Part shown: piece after piece, positions 31,839 through 41,033 of the stretch
Position numbering within the stretch: position 1 is the stretch's first letter
Layout: each line of letters starts with the position of its first letter
Origin: Parvimonas sp000223315
Lineage (GTDB): Bacteria > Bacillota > Clostridia > Tissierellales > Peptoniphilaceae
DNA: 64,000 nt
NCBI GenBank assembly: GCA_050262155.1
Contig: CP189843.1
Span: 682,001 to 746,000, forward strand
Reading direction: 5' to 3'
Position numbers and translations under genes: made by a program
The notes under the pieces: generated by a model
Databases searched by the model: none
Told to the model about the DNA's origin: nothing
What the model saw: the letters and a program-made list of their open reading frames with translations, nothing else

Positions 31839-34172
31839 ATGGAAAATAAGAGAAAAACAAGGTCTAAGACAAAAAAAACTAATTTTAATAAAGAGTATAA
31901 ACTATTTAAGAATATTATTTTGGGATTGTTTTTACTGAATTCTTTTTTTATTATATTTTCTTTTTTTGCTAATACAGGATTTTTAGGAAATTTTGTAAAA
32001 AATATTTTTCAAAAGTTATTTGGTAGTACATATTTTATATTCTTAGTTATTATGGAAATAATTTATATAGTCGTACTTCTTGGAAAACTAAATAAAAAGA
32101 ATAAAAATCGTAGCATTATGTCTTTATTATTGTTTTTTAATTATATGGCTATAGTTGATTTATCAAATAACACCTCTAATAATTTGTCAATAAAATTTGC
32201 AGTTGTAAAAAATATCACTCCGAAAGGAAGTGGTTATATTGGTGCTATTTTAGGATATTTTTATAATATTATGATTGGAACAATAGGCCTTTATATTTTT
32301 ACTTTTTTAATAGGATTATTTTTGATATTATCATTTTTAGATATAACATTTGTTGACTTTTTAAAGATTATGAAAAGTTATATTTTAAAAGCTTATGAAA
32401 ATATAAATAATAAATATTTAAAATATAAAGAAGAAAAAGCACTAAAAGATAAAACAAATGAAGCAAATAATGTAGAAACTTTAGAAATTATTGAAAATGT
32501 AGATAATTTTGAAGAAAGAGAAATTGTTGTTTCAAATCACAATGATAGCGTATCTAATAAAAATGATATTGAGATTGTAGAGATGGAAAAAGAGCATTTA
32601 TTAGACAGTTTTAATTTATTTCCTGATGATAATATAGGTAATTTAGATAAAAAAGATGATATTACTGAAAAAAAATCAGATGATTTAGATATAAAGATTA
32701 CTACTTCAGAAGTGAAAAAGATAGAATATAAAATTCCATCATTAAGTTTATTAAAGGGAAGTAAAACTAAAGAAACTGAATCGGAATTAACTTTAAAACA
32801 AAGAGCTAAAAAAATAGAAACAACTTTAAAAAGTTTTGGAGTAGGAGCAAAAGTTGTTAGAATAAATAAAGGACCAACTGTAACTTGTTTTGAATTACAA
32901 CCTGATATGGGAGTTAAAGTTAATAAAATTGTAAATCTAGCAGATGATTTATCTTTAGCATTAGCATCATCGGATATAAGAATTGAAGCTCCAATTCCGG
33001 GTAAATCTGTTATAGGAATAGAGGTTGCCAACACTTTAAAAGAGAATGTGTCTTTGAAAGAGATATTGTCTTCAAGAGAGTATCAAAGTTGTACTTCTAA
33101 GATGCCTATGGCTTTAGGAAAGACGATTTCAGGTGAAATTATTGTTTCTTCAATTGATAAAATGCCACATATGTTAATTGCAGGTGCAACAGGTTCAGGA
33201 AAATCTGTTTGTATTAATACATTAATTATGAGTATTTTATATAAATCTTCTCCTGATGACGTAAAGATGATTTTAATAGATCCAAAGGTTGTTGAACTAA
33301 AAATATATAATAATATTCCACATCTTGCTATACCGGTCGTAACAGATTCAAAGAAAGCAAGTGCAGCTTTAAATTGGGCTGTTAGAGAAATGGAAAGACG
33401 TTATACTTTATTTTCTGATAACCAAGTTAGAGATATTAAAGGCTATAATGAAAAACAAAAGACTGATAAATTGGAAAAATTACCATATTTAGTTATAATT
33501 ATAGATGAGCTTTCTGATTTAATGATGGTAAGTGCAAATGAAGTAGAGTCATATATTTGTAGACTTGCTCAAATGGCAAGAGCATGTGGTATTCATTTAA
33601 TAGTTGCAACTCAAAGACCATCTGTTGATGTTATAACAGGAACAATAAAAGCTAATATTCCTTCTAGAATATCTTTCCAAGTATCTTCACAGATAGATTC
33701 AAGAACTATTTTAGATTCTTCCGGAGCAGAAACACTGTTGGGAAAAGGTGATATGTTGTTTAATCCTTCCGGGCTTTCAAAACCTATTAGAATTCAAGGT
33801 TGTTTTGTTTCTGATAGTGAAGTTGAAGCGGTTGTTAATAATATTAAAGAACAAATGCAAGAAGTGTTTTATGATGAAGAAATTATTAAAAATATTGAAT
33901 CTGAGGTTTCAAATATGGATAATAGTGACGACGAAGATGTTGATGATTTATTTTATGATGCAGTCAGAATAGTTCTGGAGGAAAATTCCGCTTCAATATC
34001 TCTATTACAACGTAAGATGAAAATTGGATATGCTAGAGCCGGAAGAATAATTGATGAAATGGAAAGTAGAATGATTGTTGGAAAACAAGAAGGAAGTAAG
34101 CCTAGAAAAATTTTAGTTGGATTTGATTATTTAGATAAAATGAAAGGGGACAATAATGAATATAGCAAATAA
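31839..34172 (+). CDS. ftsK: FtsK/SpoIIIE DNA translocase
   Basis: The 777-aa membrane motor pumps chromosomal DNA through the division site. Four N-terminal membrane segments (to about residue 175) are followed by an acidic linker (180-300). The motor domain has Walker A GATGSGKS near 450 and Walker B LVIIIDELSDLM near 552. The C-terminal winged helix (gamma domain, SISLLQRKMKIGYARAGRI) reads orienting sequences. The 3' end overlaps pgsA by 17 nt. Confidence 0.94.
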   Translation: MENKRKTRSKTKKTNFNKEYKLFKNIILGLFLLNSFFIIFSFFANTGFLGNFVKNIFQKLFGSTYFIFLVIMEIIYIVVLLGKLNKKNKNRSIMSLLLFFNYMAIVDLSNNTSNNLSIKFAVVKNITPKGSGYIGAILGYFYNIMIGTIGLYIFTFLIGLFLILSFLDITFVDFLKIMKSYILKAYENINNKYLKYKEEKALKDKTNEANNVETLEIIENVDNFEEREIVVSNHNDSVSNKNDIEIVEMEKEHLLDSFNLFPDDNIGNLDKKDDITEKKSDDLDIKITTSEVKKIEYKIPSLSLLKGSKTKETESELTLKQRAKKIETTLKSFGVGAKVVRINKGPTVTCFELQPDMGVKVNKIVNLADDLSLALASSDIRIEAPIPGKSVIGIEVANTLKENVSLKEILSSREYQSCTSKMPMALGKTISGEIIVSSIDKMPHMLIAGATGSGKSVCINTLIMSILYKSSPDDVKMILIDPKVVELKIYNNIPHLAIPVVTDSKKASAALNWAVREMERRYTLFSDNQVRDIKGYNEKQKTDKLEKLPYLVIIIDELSDLMMVSANEVESYICRLAQMARACGIHLIVATQRPSVDVITGTIKANIPSRISFQVSSQIDSRTILDSSGAETLLGKGDMLFNPSGLSKPIRIQGCFVSDSEVEAVVNNIKEQMQEVFYDEEIIKNIESEVSNMDNSDDEDVDDLFYDAVRIVLEENSASISLLQRKMKIGYARAGRIIDEMESRMIVGKQEGSKPRKILVGFDYLDKMKGDNNEYSK

Positions 34173-34698
34173 ATTAACTTTGTTTAGAATATTTTTAGTA
34201 CCAGTTTTTATAATGAGTTTGTTATTTTTAGGGATTGATAATATTTTAGGCTTTCTAATTTTTGTAATTGCCTCTTTAACTGATATGTTAGATGGATATT
34301 TAGCAAGAAGTAGAAATTTAGTTACTACATTTGGGAAATTTATGGATCCTTTAGCGGATAAAATATTAGCATGTTCAGCACTTGTAATGCTTGTACAATT
34401 TGGAAAAGTTGAAGCTTGGATGGTTTGTATAGTTTTGGCAAGAGAGTTCATAATTTCAGGGTTTAGACTAATTGCAGCATCAAATGGAATAGTTATATCA
34501 GCTAGCATTTATGGAAAAATAAAAACTATAACACAACTTTTTGCTATAAGTTTTATTCTCTTAAATTCTACGAATTTAATAAAAATTCCACTGAATATTG
34601 ATGTTGTATTGTGGTATATATCTGTTATATTTACTGTAATTTCAGCAGTTGATTATATTTGGAAAAATATAAAAGTATTAGATTTAAACAATATTTAA
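34156..34698 (+). CDS. pgsA: CDP-diacylglycerol-glycerol-3-phosphate 3-phosphatidyltransferase
   Basis: This 180-aa membrane enzyme makes phosphatidylglycerol phosphate, the first committed step to anionic phospholipids. The CDP-alcohol phosphotransferase motif is complete: DGYLAR, eight residues, G, three residues, D, three residues, D (ending FMDPLAD). About five membrane segments are predicted. The ftsK-pgsA-recA order is common in Firmicutes. Confidence 0.92.
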   Translation: MNIANKLTLFRIFLVPVFIMSLLFLGIDNILGFLIFVIASLTDMLDGYLARSRNLVTTFGKFMDPLADKILACSALVMLVQFGKVEAWMVCIVLAREFIISGFRLIAASNGIVISASIYGKIKTITQLFAISFILLNSTNLIKIPLNIDVVLWYISVIFTVISAVDYIWKNIKVLDLNNI

Positions 34699-34712
34699 AA
34701 TAGGAGGAAATA

Positions 34713-35858
34713 ATGGCAATAAAGAAAACTGATAAGTTTGAAAGAATAGAAGATAAAGATGAAAGAAAAAAAGCTCTATCCATTGCACTTGAAAAAATTG
34801 AAAAAGATTTTGGAAAAGGAATAATAATGAGAATGGGTGATGCCCCTAAAGTAAATATAGAATCAATAAGCACAGGAGCAATGAACTTGGATATTGCTTT
34901 AGGAATTGGAGGAATACCTAAAGGAAGAATTGTTGAAATTTATGGTCCGGAATCTTCCGGTAAAACTACATTAACATTGCATATAATAGCAGAAGCCCAA
35001 AAAATTGGAGGAGTAGCGGCATTCATTGATGCAGAGCATGCTTTGGATCCTGAATATGCTAGAAAATTAGGAGTGGATGTTGATAATTTGCTTATTTCAC
35101 AACCTGATACAGGAGAACAAGCACTAGCTATTGTGGAAGCATTGGTTAGAAGTTCTGGAATTGACTTAGTTATAGTTGACTCTGTTGCGGCACTTGTTCC
35201 TAGAGCGGAAATTGAAGGAAATATGGGAGATTCTCATATGGGATTACATGCAAGACTTATGAGTCAAGCATTGAGAAAGTTAGCAGGGATAATCTCAAAG
35301 TCAAATACAACTGTTGTATTTATTAACCAATTAAGATCAAATATTTCAACTAATCCTTATGCCGGTGGAGGTCCTGCTGAAACTACAACAGGAGGTAGAG
35401 CTTTAAAATTCTATGCGAGTGTAAGAATCGATATAAGACGTGCTGAACAATTAAAACAAGGTGATGGAGAACCATATGGAGCAAAAACTAAAGTAAAAGT
35501 AGTTAAAAACAAAATGGCACCTCCATTTAAAACATGTGAATTTGATATAATTTTTGGTGAAGGAATATCAAAACTTGGAATTATAGTTGATATGGCAGCA
35601 GATAAAAATATTATTAAAAAGTCAGGTGCATGGTATAGTTGTGGAGATATTAAATTAGGACAAGGAAAAGAAAAAGCAAAAGCTTATTTAGAAGAACATC
35701 CAGCATTTTTAGAAGAAATAAAAGAAAAAATATATGCAGCTTATGGCATTGATTATGAGAAAAAAGATGTTCCGGAAGAAATTGAGACAACGACTTTAGT
35801 AGATGAAGAAATCGAAAATTCAGAAGAATTATTGTTGGATGATTTAATAATTGAATAA
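34713..35858 (+). CDS. recA: Recombinase A
   Basis: The 381-aa ATPase forms filaments on single-stranded DNA, drives strand exchange and triggers LexA cleavage. Walker A GPESSGKTT and the DNA-binding loop region (MGDSHMGLHARLMSQALRKL, then GGRALKFYASVR) are intact. The C-terminal tail is acidic, as usual. It follows pgsA with an AGGAGG site and ends at a terminator. No clear LexA box is visible directly upstream; it is probably read from the upstream promoter. Confidence 0.97.
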   Translation: MAIKKTDKFERIEDKDERKKALSIALEKIEKDFGKGIIMRMGDAPKVNIESISTGAMNLDIALGIGGIPKGRIVEIYGPESSGKTTLTLHIIAEAQKIGGVAAFIDAEHALDPEYARKLGVDVDNLLISQPDTGEQALAIVEALVRSSGIDLVIVDSVAALVPRAEIEGNMGDSHMGLHARLMSQALRKLAGIISKSNTTVVFINQLRSNISTNPYAGGGPAETTTGGRALKFYASVRIDIRRAEQLKQGDGEPYGAKTKVKVVKNKMAPPFKTCEFDIIFGEGISKLGIIVDMAADKNIIKKSGAWYSCGDIKLGQGKEKAKAYLEEHPAFLEEIKEKIYAAYGIDYEKKDVPEEIETTTLVDEEIENSEELLLDDLIIE

Positions 35859-35868
35859 TTTTTATATT

Positions 35869-35897
35869 AAAGATGAGATTAGATGCTCATCTTTTTT
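35869..35897 (+). terminator. Rho-independent terminator after recA
   Basis: AAAGATGAG (35869-35877) pairs with CTCATCTTT (35886-35894), followed by further Ts. Confidence 0.83.
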
Positions 35898-36041
35898 ATG
35901 TGGATTCTATATAAGATGATTTTTATTTATTATTATGATATAATAAATATGATTTTATTCCATATATTAAAGCGATATTTTTTATATAATAGTCGTTTTA
36001 ATTTAATTATGATATAAAATAATTATTTTTTAGGAGGTTTT

Positions 36042-37085
36042 ATGAAAATAGATTTATTGAAAGACAGTTTTATAAATATTTCTAAAAATATTTATGATTC
36101 TGATTTTATTAATTTAGCAAAAATTAATTGTGGAAAAATATGTTTTGATGATAACACTCTGTTTCTTTCTAAAAGTAGTAAAAATAAACTAAATTCTCAA
36201 CCGATAGAAAATAACAAAGAATGTATTTATATTTTTAAGTATTTTGATTCTTATGGGATACTAGCTGATTTGCCAATTGAAGAATATATTTCTGAGAAAA
36301 TAAAATGTCATGAACTTGTTTTACCGGATGTTATTCAAGGGATGATTGCAAATTATCATATTTACAATTCCGAAACCGCTCCTTCTTTCATTGTGCATAA
36401 AGAAGAAATTGATTATGAAAGTATTATTGAAGAAAAAAAATACGAAAAAGAATATCATTTTGATAATATTGATTTATATGTATATTTTAGAGATGAAGCA
36501 AAAGAAATTCTAGAAAAATTTTCAGGTATAGAGCAAATGTATGTAGCTGATGGTCACCATAGATTATATACATCTTCCATGTTAAAAAACAAAAATACTG
36601 TTTTTTCTTGTTTTTTAAGTTTTTCACAAGTAAAAATTTCTCCTATTCATAGAGTAATAAAAAATATAGATGCTACTTCTTTTGAAAAGGCAAGAATATT
36701 TATGGATAGCTTTTTAGAAGTTTTTGATGAGGGAGAATTGAAAAAAGGATTTGTCAGAATATCATATCAAGGAGATTCTTTTCTTGTAAAGTTAAAAGAT
36801 ACAGAAAAGGATTTGTTTTGGAATAATGATGTTTTTAGAATGAATACTCAAATTATTTCAACGGCTTTTAGAATTTTAAATTTTTCAAATGTTGAATATA
36901 TTGGAGATTGTGATTTAGATTCAACGAAGAAAAATCTTGGTAAAAATGAAGTATTAATTGAAATTTGTCCATTAGATTCTGATGAATTTATGGAATTAGC
37001 TAATGAAGTCTGTGTACTTCCACCGAAATCTACATTTTTTATTCCAAAGTTTCCATCATTTTTAGTTTTTAAAAAGTATAAATAG
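36042..37085 (+). CDS. DUF1015 family protein (ParB/Srx-like, possible amino-acid kinase)
   Basis: The 347-aa soluble protein has the DUF1015 signature ADGHHRLYTS (Asp170-Gly-His-His-Arg174) and the family's C-terminal LPPKSTFFIPKFPSFLVFK. The DGHHR motif recalls the ParB/sulfiredoxin fold of the free-serine kinases SerK and SbnI. DUF1015 itself has no established function as far as I know. It lies 11 nt upstream of a nucleotidyltransferase-aminotransferase fusion gene and has an AGGAGG site. From this pairing I infer it may make the phosphoamino acid used by the fusion enzyme. Confidence 0.82.
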   Translation: MKIDLLKDSFINISKNIYDSDFINLAKINCGKICFDDNTLFLSKSSKNKLNSQPIENNKECIYIFKYFDSYGILADLPIEEYISEKIKCHELVLPDVIQGMIANYHIYNSETAPSFIVHKEEIDYESIIEEKKYEKEYHFDNIDLYVYFRDEAKEILEKFSGIEQMYVADGHHRLYTSSMLKNKNTVFSCFLSFSQVKISPIHRVIKNIDATSFEKARIFMDSFLEVFDEGELKKGFVRISYQGDSFLVKLKDTEKDLFWNNDVFRMNTQIISTAFRILNFSNVEYIGDCDLDSTKKNLGKNEVLIEICPLDSDEFMELANEVCVLPPKSTFFIPKFPSFLVFKKYK

Positions 37086-37096
37086 GAGGTACTTAA

Positions 37097-38914
37097 ATGC
37101 AAGCAGTTATATTAGCCGCAGGACTTGGTAGCAGATTAAAGAAACTTACTGAAAATAATACAAAATCAATGGTAGAAGTAAATGGCATTTCTTTAATGGA
37201 AAGAATGCTTAGAATATTAGATAAAAAATCTCTTTCAAATATTGTTGTCGTTACAGGATATAAGAGTGAGTTTTTTATTAATTATATAAAGTCTCTAAAT
37301 ATAAATACTAAATTGACTTTTATAAACAATGAAATTTATGATAAAACGAATAATATTTATTCAATGTTTCTTGCTAAAAATGAAATGATTAATGAAGATA
37401 GTATTTTACTTGAATCTGATTTGATTTTTGATGATAAAATGATTACAGAAATCTTAGAAGATAAACGAAAAAATTTAGCTTTGGTTGCAAAATATGAACG
37501 TTGGATGGATGGAACTTGTTTAAAGATAAATGAGGATGAGGAAATATTAGATTTTATTCCTGGAAAAGATTTTAATTTTAAAGATGCAAATAATTATTTC
37601 AAAACTATAAATATTTATAAATTTTCTAAAGAATTTTCAAAAAATATTTATTTTCCTTTTTTAGAAGCATATATGAGTGCTAATGGAAAAAATGATTATT
37701 ACGAAGCGGTTTTAAAGACAATAATTGATTTAGGTAAAAATCATATATATGCAAAAGTGATATCAGAAGATATTAAATGGTATGAAATTGATGATGAACA
37801 AGATTTAGATATTGCTTCTTCAATATTTTCAACAGGAGATGAAAAACTTGAAAAATACCAAATAAGATATGGTGGTTATTGGAGATATCCTAAATTACTG
37901 GACTTTTGTTATTTAGTAAATCCATATTTTCCACCTAAAAAAATGATAGATGAATTAAAATATAATTTTAAAGTGCTTCTTGAACAATATCCTTCAGGAC
38001 TTAATGTCAATTCGAGTCTTGTGGCTAAAATTTTTGATATAAAGAAAGAAAATATTGTTGTTGGAAATGGAGCTGCTGAACTTATAAAATCAGTCATCGA
38101 AAAAATTGATGGAAATATTGGTTTTATAAGGCCTACCTTCGAGGAATACCCTAATAGACATAATAGCGAAAAATCAATAGTATTTATTCCAAAAAATGAT
38201 AATTTTTCATATACCGCTAAAGATATAATTGAATTTTATTCTAATAAAGATATAGAAGCATTGATTTTAATTAACCCTGATAACCCTACAGGTAATTATA
38301 TCTGTAAAAAAGATGTTTTTACTCTAATTGATTGGGCAAAGGATAAAAAAATTAAATTTATCTTAGACGAGAGTTTTGTTGATTTTGCAGAAGAAGAAAA
38401 TTCTACATTTTTAGATAATGAGTTATTAAGTTTATATGATGATTTTATTGTTGTAAAAAGTATTTCAAAATCTTATGGAGTTCCGGGTATTCGACTTGGG
38501 ATTGTTGCAACTTCAAATTCACATTTAATTTCTATGGTTAAAAAAGATGTTTCAATTTGGAATATAAATTCATTTGGAGAATATTATCTTCAAATATATG
38601 ATAAATATAAAAAAGTTTATGCTAATGCATTAACTGAAATAAAAAATGCTAGAAAGATTTTTTTAAATGAATTAAACAAAATTGGAGAATTTAGAGTTAT
38701 ACCATCTCAAGCCAATTATTTTACTATTGAATTGAAAAAGGGAAATTCTAAAGAGTTATGTTCTAAAATGCTTGAAAAATATAATATATTTATAAAAGAC
38801 TTGACTTCAAAAATTAATTTAAAAGATAGAGAATTTATTAGAGTAGCTGTTAGAAATATTGAAGATAATGAAATTTTCATTTTAGCAGTTAAAGACTATT
38901 ATAAAAATTTATAG
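37097..38914 (+). CDS. Nucleotidyltransferase (LicC-like) fused to a CobD/HisC-like PLP enzyme
   Basis: The 605-aa protein joins two enzymes. Residues 1-240 are a sugar/choline-phosphate-type nucleotidyltransferase: VILAAGLGSRL, then KSMVEVNG, ESDLIF and WYEIDDEQDLDIA, the pattern of LicC cytidylyltransferases. Residues about 250-600 are a fold-type I PLP enzyme close to CobD/HisC: GNGAAELI, INPDNPTGNY, and Lys458 in SISKSYGVPGIRLGI. A CobD-like partner would decarboxylate a phosphoamino acid to a phosphoamine, which the first domain could activate with CTP. A phosphonate pathway enzyme (PntC-like) is an alternative, but no PepM or Ppd gene is nearby. It forms an operon with the DUF1015 gene. 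Confidence 0.82.
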   Translation: MQAVILAAGLGSRLKKLTENNTKSMVEVNGISLMERMLRILDKKSLSNIVVVTGYKSEFFINYIKSLNINTKLTFINNEIYDKTNNIYSMFLAKNEMINEDSILLESDLIFDDKMITEILEDKRKNLALVAKYERWMDGTCLKINEDEEILDFIPGKDFNFKDANNYFKTINIYKFSKEFSKNIYFPFLEAYMSANGKNDYYEAVLKTIIDLGKNHIYAKVISEDIKWYEIDDEQDLDIASSIFSTGDEKLEKYQIRYGGYWRYPKLLDFCYLVNPYFPPKKMIDELKYNFKVLLEQYPSGLNVNSSLVAKIFDIKKENIVVGNGAAELIKSVIEKIDGNIGFIRPTFEEYPNRHNSEKSIVFIPKNDNFSYTAKDIIEFYSNKDIEALILINPDNPTGNYICKKDVFTLIDWAKDKKIKFILDESFVDFAEEENSTFLDNELLSLYDDFIVVKSISKSYGVPGIRLGIVATSNSHLISMVKKDVSIWNINSFGEYYLQIYDKYKKVYANALTEIKNARKIFLNELNKIGEFRVIPSQANYFTIELKKGNSKELCSKMLEKYNIFIKDLTSKINLKDREFIRVAVRNIEDNEIFILAVKDYYKNL

Positions 38915-38942
38915 CTGCAAATATACAATATATTAAAATATT

Positions 38943-38986
38943 AAACAGTAAATTTTAACTAAATTATAATAAATTTACTGTTTTTT
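38943..38986 (+). terminator. Rho-independent terminator
   Basis: AAACAGTAAATTT (38943-38955) pairs with AAATTTACTGTTT (38971-38983), followed by Ts. It closes the DUF1015/fusion operon. Confidence 0.88.
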
Positions 38987-39033
38987 ATTACATAAATACA
39001 TAATAAAATAATTATTAATTTTAAAATAAAAAT

Positions 39034-39062
39034 TTGTATAAAAGTCATAAATATGATATACT
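39034..39062 (+). promoter_or_regulatory. Promoter of the plsX-acpP-rnc-smc operon
   Basis: TTGTAT (39034-39039) and TATACT (39057-39062) have a 17-bp spacer and a TGA extension. No FapR-type operator is visible. Confidence 0.72.
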
Positions 39063-39088
39063 GAAGTGTATTAATGTTGGAGGTAATT

Positions 39089-40084
39089 ATGAAAATTATA
39101 GTAGATTTATTGGGGTCAGATAAAGGTGCTGAAACAATTTTTAAAGGGGTAATAGAAACAAGTAAATTACTTAAAGATTTGGCTTTTGTAGTTATTGGTC
39201 CAAAAGAAATAATAGAAAACATAGATATTGATGACGATTTAAAGAATAGATTAGAAATTATAGATACTAAAGAATATATTTTAAATACAGAAGAACCGAC
39301 TTTTGCAGTAAGAAAGAAAAAAGAATCATCTATAGTTTTAGGAATGAAGTATTTAGACAAAGGAAATGCAGATGGTTTAATTTCTTTTGGGAGTACAGGA
39401 GCTGTTCTCGTATCCGGTCTTCTTATAGCAAAAAGAATGGATAATGTAGAAAGACCCGCTTTAACAATAACATTGCCAACGAATAAAGATAAAATGATTT
39501 TATTAGATTTGGGTGCAAATATTGAATGTACTGTTGAAATTTTAAAACAATTTGCAATTATGGGTAATATTTATGCTAAAGAAACTTTAAATAAAGAAAA
39601 TCCAAGAGTTGCTTTATTAAATATTGGAAGTGAGAATGGCAAAGGAACTAAAATTTTAAAAGAAACATATTCAATTTTAGAGAGTGAAGATATGAATTTT
39701 GTTGGAAATATTGAATCAAGAGATATTTTTAATGGGGATGTTGATGTAGTTGTCTGTGATGGATTTCATGGTAATGTATTGCTTAAAACTATTGAGGGTT
39801 CTGTTAAGTTTATATTAGATAATATGAAAAAATCTTTAATGTCCTCATTAATTGGAAAAATAGGAGGACTTTTAATTAAAACTCCAATGAAAAAATTAAA
39901 AAAAACTTTGGATTATAAAGAATATGGAGCATGTCCTATGTTAGGATTAAAAAAAGTTGTATTTAAAGGACATGGAAGTAGTGATGAAAAAGCCGTTGTT
40001 TCAGGCATTGTTTCAATGGTTGATTATATAAAAAAAGATGTAAATTCAAAAATTGAAAAAGAAATTAAGAGAGGAGAAAAATAA
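39089..40084 (+). CDS. plsX: Phosphate acyltransferase PlsX
   Basis: The 331-aa enzyme makes acyl-phosphate from acyl-ACP, the first step of phospholipid synthesis in most Firmicutes. MKIIVDLLGSDKG is the usual opening, followed by SFGSTGAVLVSG, DLGANIE and VVCDGFHGNVLLK. ATG 39089 follows TTGGAGG; the in-frame ATG at 39074 lies before that ribosome site. It overlaps acpP by one base. Confidence 0.94.
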   Translation: MKIIVDLLGSDKGAETIFKGVIETSKLLKDLAFVVIGPKEIIENIDIDDDLKNRLEIIDTKEYILNTEEPTFAVRKKKESSIVLGMKYLDKGNADGLISFGSTGAVLVSGLLIAKRMDNVERPALTITLPTNKDKMILLDLGANIECTVEILKQFAIMGNIYAKETLNKENPRVALLNIGSENGKGTKILKETYSILESEDMNFVGNIESRDIFNGDVDVVVCDGFHGNVLLKTIEGSVKFILDNMKKSLMSSLIGKIGGLLIKTPMKKLKKTLDYKEYGACPMLGLKKVVFKGHGSSDEKAVVSGIVSMVDYIKKDVNSKIEKEIKRGEK

Positions 40085-40305
40085 TGGTTTTTGAAAAAGT
40101 TAAAGAATTTTTACAAAATTCATTTAAAGAAAAAGATATAAATTTGGATACTAAATTTAGAGAAGATTTACAAGCTGATTCAATAAAAGTTTTAAGTGTT
40201 ATTATGGACATTGAAGATGAATATAACCTAGAATTAGATGAAGAAACTATTCGTTCAATTGTAACAGTTAGAGATTTAGTAGAATATATAGAAAAAAATA
40301 TCTAA
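40084..40305 (+). CDS. acpP: Acyl carrier protein
   Basis: The 73-aa acidic four-helix protein carries fatty acids on a phosphopantetheine arm. The attachment residue is Ser33 in ADSIKVLSVIMDIED. The usual ADSL is ADSI here, a small change. The start overlaps the plsX stop. The plsX-acpP pair shows supply of acyl-ACP for PlsX. Confidence 0.92.
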   Translation: MVFEKVKEFLQNSFKEKDINLDTKFREDLQADSIKVLSVIMDIEDEYNLELDEETIRSIVTVRDLVEYIEKNI

Positions 40306-40316
40306 GAGGCAATTCA

Positions 40317-41033
40317 ATGATTACAAATGAAAGAAAAAAATTATTGGATGAGTTAATGGGAATACTAGGATATCAATTTAAGGATTTAGAATTATTGAAT
40401 TTAGCATTTGTTCATAGATCATATATAAATGAATACAAGGATTTTAAATTATCTAATGAAAGACTTGAATTTTTAGGAGATGTTGTTCTTGGTTTTATAG
40501 TTAGTGTTGAACTATATGAGCAATTTCCTAATTCTGATGAAGGATATTTGACTAAAATTAGAAGTAAAGTTGTATGTGAAGAATCTTTTTCTAATGCTGC
40601 AAGAACTTTTAATCTAGGAAAATATCTTTTATTAGGGAAAGGAGAAGACAATTTTGGAGGTCGAGATAGGAATAGTATTTTAGCAGATACTTTTGAAGCT
40701 CTTTTTGGTGCTTTATATCTTGATGGTGGGTTGGAAGTAGTTACAGATATAGCTAATAAATTCTTCTTTGATACTGTTGTTTATGGAATAAATAAAAATA
40801 TTTTTATAAAAGACTATAAAAGTTATTTACAGGAATATTTTCACAAAGGTTCTTCAACTAAAATTACGTACACACTAGTTTCAGAAAGGGGTCCAGACCA
40901 CGACAAAGAGTTTGATATGTGTGTTAATATTGATGAAGTTATTATGGGATATGGAACGGGTAAAAATAAAAAACAGGCTGAACAACAAGCAGCAAGAGAT
41001 GCTCTTATAAAGTCAGGAGCAATAAGTGAATAA
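40317..41033 (+). CDS. rnc: Ribonuclease III
   Basis: The 238-aa endonuclease cuts double-stranded RNA in rRNA precursors and regulatory duplexes. The signature NERLEFLGDVVLG holds the metal-binding acids, DTFEALFGALYLDGG follows, and the C-terminal dsRNA-binding domain ends in KNKKQAEQQAARDAL. It lies between acpP and the radical SAM gene in the common Firmicute order. Confidence 0.95.
   Translation: MITNERKKLLDELMGILGYQFKDLELLNLAFVHRSYINEYKDFKLSNERLEFLGDVVLGFIVSVELYEQFPNSDEGYLTKIRSKVVCEESFSNAARTFNLGKYLLLGKGEDNFGGRDRNSILADTFEALFGALYLDGGLEVVTDIANKFFFDTVVYGINKNIFIKDYKSYLQEYFHKGSSTKITYTLVSERGPDHDKEFDMCVNIDEVIMGYGTGKNKKQAEQQAARDALIKSGAISE

Noticed and set aside
37097..38914. Phosphonate pathway (PntC-like) assignment
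   Set aside because: The PLP domain looks like CobD/HisC rather than a 2-aminoethylphosphonate transaminase, and no PepM or phosphonopyruvate decarboxylase gene is present in the window. It is kept only as an alternative.
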